In this document: positions 1 to 6,800 of the stretch, in pieces
Position numbering within the stretch: the first letter of the stretch is position 1
Layout: the number at the start of each line of letters is the position of its first letter
From: Patescibacteria group bacterium UBA6065
Lineage (GTDB): Bacteria; Patescibacteriota; Minisyncoccia; Phycocordibacterales; UBA6065
NCBI GenBank assembly: GCA_002428865.1
Contig: DIYB01000014.1
Span: 13,579-25,799 of the forward strand
DNA length: 12,221 bases
Reading direction: 5' to 3'
Notes under the pieces: model-generated
Database searches by the model: none
Seen by the model: the letters and a program-made list of their open reading frames with translations, nothing else
What the model was told of the DNA's origin: nothing
Position numbers and translations under genes: made by a program

Positions 1-306
1 CTACGAAACGCACGCGCACTTGCCGGCGAGCTCTCACGACTCGGTTGGCGAATCATATCAGGGGGTACTGACAGCCACCTCATACTTGTCGACGTGGCGT
101 CGCAGGGTATAGGAGGTAGGGAGGCATCAGAGAAACTTGAACGAGCCGGTATCATCGTGAATAAAAACGCAATCCCGTTCGATACGCGTTCACCGGTCGA
201 TCCATCTGGTATACGACTCGGCACTGCGGGTGAGACGACACGAGGTAAGCGTGCGAAAGACATGCTCGGTATCGCACAAAAGATTGATCGAGCGTTGCGT
301 TCGTAG
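1..306 (+). CDS. glyA: Serine hydroxymethyltransferase, C-terminal part (5' truncated by window edge)
   Basis: Frame 1 is open from the first base to TAG at 304-306 and gives the last 101 residues of the protein. GlyA is a PLP enzyme that converts serine and tetrahydrofolate to glycine and methylene-tetrahydrofolate, the one-carbon donor for dTMP synthesis. The visible part matches the family's C-terminal domain: SGGTDSHLILVDV, then the NKNAIPFDTRSP segment, then SGIRLGTAGETTRG, which carries the Arg that binds the substrate carboxylate in known SHMTs. The PLP-lysine region lies upstream of the window. An internal ATG at 94 is not the start, because conserved family sequence continues upstream of it. 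The next gene follows after 27 bases with no terminator between, so read-through into the thymidylate kinase gene is possible. Identification is strong; the upstream part cannot be judged. Confidence 0.93.
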   Translation, partial: LRNARALAGELSRLGWRIISGGTDSHLILVDVASQGIGGREASEKLERAGIIVNKNAIPFDTRSPVDPSGIRLGTAGETTRGKRAKDMLGIAQKIDRALRS

Positions 307-315
307 CGCCATCAC

Positions 316-321
316 TATAGT
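316..321 (+). promoter_or_regulatory. Possible -10 element of the thymidylate kinase gene
   Basis: TATAGT ends 12 bases before the ATG at 334. A TTGCGT at 295-300 could be a -35 element, but the spacer is only 15 bases. A start about 7 bases downstream of the hexamer would leave a leader of roughly 6 bases, and no Shine-Dalgarno site is visible. The same hexamer stands before dut. Inferred from sequence only. Confidence 0.4.
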
Positions 322-333
322 CTAGACACCAGA

Positions 334-966
334 ATGAACACTCACACAGGTAGGTTGATTACCATCTCTGGTGGCGAAGGGTCAGGCAAATCCTCTCAGA
401 TCAAACGGCTTGCGCGGGCATTTCCCGATGCGGTTTTTACTCGTGAGCCCGGCGGGACCGAGTTTGCTGAGGCGGGGCGCGCATTGTTTCTTGGTCCGCT
501 GGGTAAAGACACTGGCGCATTCACTCAGCTCTGCTTCACATTCGGATGTTCAAACGATCACCTGAGGAAAGTCGTCGCTCCTGCAGTTGCTCGAGGGGCA
601 CTCGTCTTCTCTGATCGTTTTTGCAAGGTGTGTGCCTATGCATACCAAATCTATGCTGGCGACGGACGATCATTTCTCGATGTGTATTCACTACTCGCAT
701 CTCGCAATGATGAAACAGTCGCACCGACACTGTCGATCATTATCGATGTTGATCCTGAGGAGGGCTTGCGTCGGGTTGCTCATCGTAAGGGTGTAACCAA
801 TCATTTCGACGAACGGAAGATCGAATTCCACAGAAAAGTGCGTGAGGGATATCTCGAATACGCGAGACTCAATCCCGAAACGACAGTAGTGATCAACGGC
901 AACCCGTCGGAAGAAGAGGTGTGGAATGAGCTCTACGCTACGATCATGCGCGCTCTGGAAAAATAG
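334..966 (+). CDS. tmk: Thymidylate (dTMP) kinase family protein with divergent dTMP site
   Basis: The 210-aa protein should phosphorylate dTMP to dTDP with ATP, in the cytoplasm. Visible motifs in order are the P-loop GGEGSGKSS (residues 13-21), the family signature FTREPGGT (35-42), the DR pair of the DR[YFH] motif (SDRF, 93-96), an AYQ segment, strand LSIIIDVDPEEGLRR, and the late helix EFHRKVREGYLEYA typical of TMPKs. Length is normal. The substrate side is unusual. The stretch QLCFTFGCSNDH (65-76), where most TMPKs have an Arg that contacts the dTMP phosphate, has no Arg. The DRF-to-AYQ loop (CKVCAYAYQ) is one residue longer than usual, and the Gly after AYQ is replaced. It sits just before dut, which makes the dUMP precursor of dTMP, and this supports a pyrimidine role. 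A related deoxynucleotide kinase with another substrate is possible. No frameshift explains the divergence. Confidence 0.85.
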   Translation: MNTHTGRLITISGGEGSGKSSQIKRLARAFPDAVFTREPGGTEFAEAGRALFLGPLGKDTGAFTQLCFTFGCSNDHLRKVVAPAVARGALVFSDRFCKVCAYAYQIYAGDGRSFLDVYSLLASRNDETVAPTLSIIIDVDPEEGLRRVAHRKGVTNHFDERKIEFHRKVREGYLEYARLNPETTVVINGNPSEEEVWNELYATIMRALEK

Positions 967-977
967 ACTATGATGTT

Positions 978-1004
978 ACCCGCCTCGCGCGGGTTTTTTA
1001 TTTT
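978..1004 (+). terminator. Rho-independent terminator after tmk
   Basis: ACCCGC (978-983) pairs with GCGGGT (989-994) around a 5-base loop, followed by six T (994-999), A, then four T. It lies 11 bases after the tmk stop and ends only 14 bases before the dut ATG, so dut must have its own promoter in or just after it. Confidence 0.85.
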
Positions 1005-1012
1005 GATATAGT
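1004..1012 (+). promoter_or_regulatory. Extended -10 promoter of dut, leaderless geometry
   Basis: TGA-TATAGT is an extended -10 (TGN plus hexamer). The hexamer ends 6 bases before the ATG at 1019, so a transcript would start at or next to the A of the start codon. The -35 position falls in the terminator stem and shows no consensus. No Shine-Dalgarno site is present. Confidence 0.6.
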
Positions 1013-1018
1013 TTCTCT

Positions 1019-1453
1019 ATGGCAAAAAAGCTCAAAATAGTCAGACTTTCCGATTCAGTCCCGATGCCTCGCTACGCTCTCCCTGGTGATGCTGGATTTG
1101 ACCTCTATGTATATGAGCGAGTAACTATTGCGCCTGGTGATCGGGCTGCGATACAGACCGGCTACAAGATGGAGATACCAGAGGGGTATGTCGGTATCAT
1201 CTATGAAAAGAGTGGTCTCTCGTTCAAGCACGGGATTATTACCTACGGTAATGTCATCGACTCGGGGTATCGTGGGGAAGTGCGTGTTGGAGTCATGAAT
1301 CTCGGCAAGGAGGCGTACACATTTGAACCTGGGCACAAAGTGGCACAGATGATCATACATTCGTATGAGGAAGTAAAATTTGTTGAGGCAAAAGACGGAG
1401 AGCTCTCAGAGTCCGAGCGCGGCGCCCGAGGTTTTGGCAGCACGGGAAAATAG
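1019..1453 (+). CDS. dut: dUTP diphosphatase (dUTPase), trimeric type
   Basis: The 144-aa enzyme hydrolyses dUTP to dUMP and pyrophosphate. This keeps uracil out of DNA and supplies dUMP for dTMP synthesis. All five motifs of trimeric dUTPases are present: DAGFDLY (24-30), EKSGLSFKHGI (63-73), GNVIDSGYRGE (77-87, with the catalytic Asp81 and the uracil-pocket Tyr84), EPGHKVAQMI near residues 105-115, and the C-terminal GARGFGSTG that closes over the nucleotide. Motif 2 has Lys in place of the common Arg (PRSG), and motif 3 has Gly before the Tyr. Both are conservative in this family and I read them as a subclass, not as decay. The start at 1019 fits the -10 element 6 bases upstream. The TAG stop touches the argS ATG (TAGATG), so the two genes are almost certainly co-transcribed. 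Confidence 0.95.
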   Translation: MAKKLKIVRLSDSVPMPRYALPGDAGFDLYVYERVTIAPGDRAAIQTGYKMEIPEGYVGIIYEKSGLSFKHGIITYGNVIDSGYRGEVRVGVMNLGKEAYTFEPGHKVAQMIIHSYEEVKFVEAKDGELSESERGARGFGSTGK

Positions 1454-3178
1454 ATGTATATGGATATACAAGAAAAGCTACAGGGGCTTATACGATCGGC
1501 ACTGGAATCACTCGGGTTGCCACATGCGGTTATCACACTCGAGCATCCGGCGGATCTTTCCCATGGTGATTATGCGACAAACGTCGCTCTTGTCCTCGCC
1601 AAAGAAGCACGCTCAAATCCTCGTGAACTCGCGACGCGCATTGTTTCTGTTCTCAGTGAGCGTGCACCCCAGTATCTTTCTCGTATCGAGGTTGCTGGTC
1701 CAGGATTCATTAATTTTCATCTCTCGAGAGCATTCTTTTCTGACTCACTTTCTGTGATAGGCAAGATGGGAGATCGCTTTGGTCATTCGAAGATTCTTTC
1801 TGGCAAGAAATATCTTGTCGAATACACTGATCCTAATCCGTTCAAGGAATTTCATATTGGCCATCTCATGTCCAACGCAATCGGCGAGTCACTCGCACGT
1901 CTGTGTACGGCACAGGGGGCAAAGGTAAAGAGAATGTGTTATCAGGGGGATATCGGTCCGCATGTAGCGAAATGTCTCTGGGCGATGCGCAAGAATATTG
2001 CAAACCTTCCGTCTCGTGGTGCGTCGGCGAGTGAGAAAGCAGCATTTCTTGGACGTTCCTATGCTGAAGGATCAACTCTGTACGAGACTGACGCGTCTGC
2101 AAAGGCAGAGATAGACGAGATCAACAAGTCGATATACGAGGGTGCGCCCCGTGAGCTCGCACGTCTCTATAAACTCGGCAGAAAATGGAGCCTCGAAAAA
2201 TTTGAGGAGATCTATCGTATCCTTGGTACTCGATTTGACTACTATGTGCTCGAGAGTGAGGTGGTCCATGACGGTGTTGCGCTCGTCGAGAAACACAAAG
2301 GAACTATTTTTGAAGAGAGTGAGGGGGCGGTCGTATTCCGTGCTGAGCGTGATGATCCGGCGCTCCATACTCGCGTATTCATTAATTCACAGGGTTTGCC
2401 GACCTATGAGGCAAAGGAGCTCGGCCTCAACATGCGCAAATGGAATAAGATTCGTCCGGATCGTTCGATCATTATTACTGCCAACGAACAGAGAGATTAT
2501 TTTCGCGTTCTGCTCGCTGCGCTCGATAAAATCGCTCCAGATGTTCGCGCAATCACTGAGCACATCTCTCATGGCATGATGCGGTTTGCGGACGGTAAGA
2601 TGTCGTCGAGAAAAGGAAATGTCATTACCGGAGAATCACTCATTGCTGAGACGAAAAAGCTCGTCGAAGCACGGCTTTCTGGCAGGGATATAGCTTTGAA
2701 AGACCAGGAGGGGATCGCTGAGATCGTCGCTGTCGCTGCTATCAAGTACTCAATCCTACGTCAGGTGTCGTCTTCGGACATCATCTATGATTTCGACAAA
2801 TCAATATCGTTTGAGGGTGATTCTGGACCATACCTCCTCTATAGCACCGTTCGTGCTCGATCGGTGCTTGCAAAGGCAAAACGTGAGAAGGTGCGTCCAT
2901 CAGTGATTACCGTATCTGATCCGGTGGTGCCACTCGAGCGAATGCTCTATCGGTTTCCTGAGGTAGTCTCTCGTGCAGCAGATGAGCGAGCGCCGCATCA
3001 CATCGCGACCTATCTCATCGAGATCTCATCACTATTCAATGCGTGGTATGCATCGACCCAGATCGTTCTACTGCACGACAATGCATCACCATATCGAGTA
3101 CAGATGACGAGCGCATTTGCGCAGGTTATGGAAAATGGTCTTACGCTCCTCGGTATGCGTATTCCGAAGGAGATGTAG
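1454..3178 (+). CDS. argS: Arginine--tRNA ligase
   Basis: The 574-aa class I synthetase charges tRNA-Arg. The N-terminal Arg-tRNA-synthetase additional domain (about residues 5-95, with the SHGDYATNVAL segment) is followed by the catalytic domain. That domain has DPNPFKEFHIGH with the HIGH box at 134-137, CYQGDIGPHVAK, and a KMSSR form of the KMSKS loop at 382-386. The C-terminal DALR-type anticodon-binding domain runs from about residue 460 and ends in ENGLTLLGMRIPKEM, as usual for ArgRS. The length is normal and no motif is missing. The ATG at 1454 directly follows the dut stop; a second in-frame ATG at 1460 would shorten the protein by two residues. There is no Shine-Dalgarno site, so translation probably depends on coupling to dut or on a weak-leader mechanism. 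Confidence 0.97.
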   Translation: MYMDIQEKLQGLIRSALESLGLPHAVITLEHPADLSHGDYATNVALVLAKEARSNPRELATRIVSVLSERAPQYLSRIEVAGPGFINFHLSRAFFSDSLSVIGKMGDRFGHSKILSGKKYLVEYTDPNPFKEFHIGHLMSNAIGESLARLCTAQGAKVKRMCYQGDIGPHVAKCLWAMRKNIANLPSRGASASEKAAFLGRSYAEGSTLYETDASAKAEIDEINKSIYEGAPRELARLYKLGRKWSLEKFEEIYRILGTRFDYYVLESEVVHDGVALVEKHKGTIFEESEGAVVFRAERDDPALHTRVFINSQGLPTYEAKELGLNMRKWNKIRPDRSIIITANEQRDYFRVLLAALDKIAPDVRAITEHISHGMMRFADGKMSSRKGNVITGESLIAETKKLVEARLSGRDIALKDQEGIAEIVAVAAIKYSILRQVSSSDIIYDFDKSISFEGDSGPYLLYSTVRARSVLAKAKREKVRPSVITVSDPVVPLERMLYRFPEVVSRAADERAPHHIATYLIEISSLFNAWYASTQIVLLHDNASPYRVQMTSAFAQVMENGLTLLGMRIPKEM

Positions 3179-3179
3179 G

Positions 3180-3207
3180 TTGACTCGCGCGTATCTCTGT
3201 GGAGAAT
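3180..3207 (+). promoter_or_regulatory. Possible promoter of the 188-aa gene
   Basis: TTGACT at 3180-3185 is five of six to the -35 consensus. With a 16-base spacer it faces GAGAAT at 3202-3207 (four of six). Transcription would then start near 3214, downstream of the ATG at 3206 and 13 bases before the in-frame ATG at 3227. If this promoter is real it favours the later start. Confidence 0.35.
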
Positions 3208-3772
3208 GAGTGCAGACTTCTTCTACATGACATCCATTAACCCACTCGCAGTTCCACTCGAACGCGCGCTCGCTGATTCAGAGCAACTCAAAACACGTGT
3301 GTACCAGGCAGAAGATGCCGGCATTCCACTTCCTGACATGGTGTCGCGTGCCCGCCTCGTTGATGAGGGAAGGTATGTGTATCGGTGGGAGCAAAGTTGT
3401 GGTTTGCGCCATCACACTACAAGTTCCATACGATACTATCGTCTCGTGTTTGTGGAGACCAGTGGTCAACATAATGTTTCCACACGCGATATGTTGGGTA
3501 TCAACGGACTCCACCGGACGATTGGTCACGCGTCGCTTGTCGAGCTTGTCCGATTCTTTATGCTTCACCATAAGGTGGCCATGGAGTTTCTGAGACGGGG
3601 GAAGACGTTTGCAGGTATCGGATACGACATGTTTCGGTCGTCATACGATACGTATCCCGAGATTACTCTCAATGAGAATGGTGCTCCTGCGTTACGTGAG
3701 CGACGTCTCAGTTTCGGGACCTCGTGGTCAGCGAACCACATCCTGCTTATGAGAGCCGACCCCGCCACCTAG
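3206..3772 (+). CDS. Hypothetical protein, unrecognised family
   Basis: I do not recognise this 188-aa protein. It is soluble in appearance, with no signal peptide and no convincing membrane segment. It has many Arg and His residues, with paired His in GLRHHTT and MLHHKVAM, and a hydrophobic helical stretch HASLVELVRFFMLHHKVAMEF in the middle (quoted overlapping pieces: HASLVELVRFF, MLHHKVAMEFL). No nucleotide-binding or metal cluster motif is evident. The reading frame is open throughout, its codon use resembles that of its neighbours, and it fills the argS-ileS gap, so it is probably real. The start is uncertain: ATG 3206 has GGAG only one base upstream, too close to act, while the in-frame ATG at 3227 (MTSINPLAVPLE) fits a promoter at 3180-3207 better. 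The stop TAG at 3770-3772 lies in the loop and first stem base of a terminator, so the last residues (DPAT) are encoded by the hairpin. Confidence 0.7.
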   Translation: MSADFFYMTSINPLAVPLERALADSEQLKTRVYQAEDAGIPLPDMVSRARLVDEGRYVYRWEQSCGLRHHTTSSIRYYRLVFVETSGQHNVSTRDMLGINGLHRTIGHASLVELVRFFMLHHKVAMEFLRRGKTFAGIGYDMFRSSYDTYPEITLNENGAPALRERRLSFGTSWSANHILLMRADPAT

Positions 3773-3787
3773 GCGGGGTTTTTATTT
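3759..3787 (+). terminator. Rho-independent terminator overlapping the stop codon of the 188-aa gene
   Basis: ACCCCGCC (3759-3766) pairs with GGCGGGGT (3772-3779) around the loop ACCTA, followed by a T-rich run to 3787. The TAG stop (3770-3772) spans the loop and the first base of the 3' arm. It isolates the next gene, ileS, which needs its own promoter. Confidence 0.9.
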
Positions 3788-3815
3788 GTGAAAAAGTGCT
3801 TGGGAGTGATAGGAT
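3786..3815 (+). promoter_or_regulatory. Promoter of ileS with extended -10
   Basis: TTGTGA (3786-3791) is a fair -35 element and overlaps the end of the terminator T-run. After an 18-base spacer comes TGA-TAGGAT (3807-3815), an extended -10 that ends 10 bases before the ATG at 3826. The predicted leader is about 4 bases and has no Shine-Dalgarno site. Confidence 0.5.
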
Positions 3816-3825
3816 TCAGACTGTC

Positions 3826-6800
3826 ATGGCTGATAAAAACGAGACTAAACCGAAGTCAAAGCTTGTCGAGATAGAGGAGCGAGTACTTCTGTCTTGGCAG
3901 AAAGATCGTGTGTTTGAGAAAACACTTGAGGCGACTGCCAAGGGGAAGGAGTTCGTATTCTACGATGGACCACCATTTGCAAACGGTACTCCTCACTATG
4001 GACACCTCCTCGCATCCTTTATCAAGGATGTGATTCCTCGATACAAGACAATGCAGGGTTTTCATGTCTCACGACGATGGGGATGGGATTGTCATGGTCT
4101 ACCTGTCGAGAATCTCGTCGAAAAAGAGCTTGATTTGAAGACAAAAAAAGATATTGAGCTCTACGGTCTTGCACGGTTCAATGAGGTTGCACGCGAGAGC
4201 GTGCTCCGTTATGCAGAGGAGTGGAGAAAACAGATCCCTCGCATCGGTCGGTGGGTGGATATGGACAATGATTATCGAACGATGGATTCAGGGTTCACTG
4301 AATCAGTGTGGTGGGTATTCAAGTCGCTCTACGATAAAGGCCTCATCTATGAGGGTTTCAAGTCGATGCATTTATGCCCACGATGTGAGACGACACTGTC
4401 CAACTTTGAGGTCAATCAGGGTTATCGGGACGTAACCGATATATCGGTCTATGTGAAATTTGAGCTCGCCGATGAGCCAGGCACGTATCTCCTTGCATGG
4501 ACAACAACACCATGGACACTTCCTGGTAACGTGGCACTGGCGGTTAATGCAGACATTCCATACTCTATTGTTGAAGTAGATGGTGCTCGTCTTATTCTCG
4601 CAAAAGATCTCGTATCTCCAGCAGTATTTGGAGAGCGACTGTTTAAACCAGTCGGTGAAGTATCTGGGGCATCGCTCGTTGGTAAGAAATATCGGCCACT
4701 CTATAGCCACTACGATCACCAAGGAACCAAAAACCATGAGAATGGTTGGAAGGTGTACGCTACGTCTTTTGTCACGACAACCGATGGTACTGGAATTGTC
4801 CATATTGCTCCTGCCTTTGGTGAGGACGACATGAATCTCGGTAGGGAAAAAGCACTTCCTTTTGTTCAACATGTCAGTCCTGATGGCAGAATGAAAGCAG
4901 AGGTGACCGAGTTTGCAGGGCTCGAAGTGAAACCAAAAGACGACCCACAATCAACTGACGTGGCAGTCATCAAAGATCTTGCACACCGAGGACTTCTCTT
5001 TGAAAAGAAGAAGATTGTTCACCCGTACCCGCATTGTTGGCGATGTGAGACACCTCTTTTGAACTACGCTGCATCATCGTGGTTTGTACGAGTAACTGCG
5101 TTCAAGGATGCACTCGTCGCTGCTAACAAAAAGGTGTCATGGGTACCAGAGGATATTCGAGATGGTCGCTTTGGTAAGTGGCTTGAGGGTGCCCGCGATT
5201 GGGCTATCTCACGTTCACGTTACTGGGGCGCACCATTACCAGTGTGGCGAGGGACACAATCTGGTGCGCTCTATGTTGCGGGGTCGGTAGGGGACCTCAA
5301 ACGCATTGTTCGTCGTCGAGGCAACAGCTACATACTCATGCGTCACGGCGAGAGTGAAGCAAATGTGCTTGGTATCTCTAATTCTCGAGATCGCGATCGT
5401 TTTCATCTCACCGATCGCGGAGTACGCGAGGTTGAGGAGCGGGCACGCGCCCTCGCAAAGGAGAGAGTAGATGTGATCGTGGCATCTGATTTTATGAGGA
5501 CAAAGGAAACTGCGCGCATCGTTGCTCGCGCAGTTGGTATTCCTGAGAATGAGATTGTGTATCACGATCAGTTGCGCGAATTTGATGTCGGTCCTCTACG
5601 CGAGGGGAAGCCGTGGCGTGAAACTGAACGCGATGTAAATTCCGGTGTTGTGTATCCGGACATGGAGACTCCAGCCGAGGTGAAGAAACGCGCTTTTGCT
5701 GCACTCTACGATATTGATGCTCGGTACGAGGGGAAGAAAATACTTATTGTGTCGCACGGTGCGATACTCAATACACTGTATTCCGGTGTCGAAACCGAAG
5801 CGAGCCTTGCGCGCATTTTCCATGATGCACGACGACACTTCAAACAGACCGCTGAAGTTCAACATATCGATTTTTGTCCACTGCCTCACAACGATAATTT
5901 TGACCTCGACCTCCATCGCCCCTATATCGATAAGGTTGAGTATGTTTCGCCTTCTGGCGAGCCGCTTGTACGCGTTTCAGAAGTCTTTGACTGTTGGTTT
6001 GAATCAGGATCAATGCCGTATGGTGAAGCATGCTACATTGGCGAAGCAACACCGCATTTCAACCCTCGCCGTTCTATCTTTAAGAGGCGGGTGGGATTTC
6101 CTGCAGATTTTATCGCCGAGGGTCTTGATCAGACACGTGGCTGGTTTTATTCAATGCTCGTCTTGGGCGTCGCTCTTTTTGGTGAGAGTCCGTTCAAGCA
6201 TGTCATTGTCAACGGTATTATTCTTGCTGAAAATGGCGAAAAAATGTCGAAGCGTCTTAAGAACTATCCTGATCCAATGGATGTTGTTTCGACATACGGC
6301 TCTGATGCGTTGCGCTACTACCTCTTGTCCTCACCTGTGGTAGCTGCTCAGGATCTCCGTTTTTCTGAGAAGGGTGTCGACGAGGTAGCAAAGAAACTTC
6401 TTCAACGTCTCGATAATGTCTTGTCGTTCTATGAATTGTATCGAGACGATACGGTGGCATTACCGACCTCATCGACTCATGTTCTCGATCGTTGGATTGT
6501 GACTCGTCTCCATGAGACGGGATTTGAGGTGACAAACGCTCTCGACCAGTATCTTCTCGACAAAGCCGCTCGACCACTTTTGGCATTCGTTGACGATTTA
6601 TCCAATTGGTATTTGCGTCGATCCCGAGATCGGTTCAAATCAGAGGACGGTGATGACCGTCTCCTCGCGCTTTCGACGATTCGTTACGTACTCTCTGAGT
6701 TCGCAAAGCTCGCAGCGCCTTTTATGCCATTTTATGCAGAGCACTTGTGGTCGCGAACACGAGTCGCACGGGATGTAGAAAGTGTGCATCTTGCATCATG

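Noticed and set aside
94..306. A separate 70-aa protein starting at ATG 94
   Set aside because: The frame is open upstream to base 1, and both parts are continuous SHMT sequence.
520..660. Compensating frameshifts in tmk
   Set aside because: The other two frames across this stretch do not restore the usual TMPK sequence, so the divergence is taken as real.
3724..3825. In-frame upstream extension of ileS from ATG 3724
   Set aside because: This segment overlaps the end of the 188-aa gene and runs through a strong terminator. The promoter at 3786-3815 and the usual IleRS N-terminus fit ATG 3826.
4372..4950. Antisense open frame of 192 codons inside ileS
   Set aside because: It lies opposite the editing domain of a certain gene, its protein looks like no family, and it has no promoter or start signal. 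It is a shadow of the sense codons.
5389..5422. Palindromes GATCGCGATC and CCGATCGCGG in the phosphatase domain
   Set aside because: They encode the repeated Asp-Arg dipeptides of the domain, and CGATCG-like words are common throughout the window. No boundary or repeat function is supported.
5696..6343. A 215-codon frame overlapping the end of the phosphatase insert
   Set aside because: It is a different frame over a region where the ileS frame carries clear catalytic motifs. No recognisable product, and no sign of a frameshift at the domain junctions.
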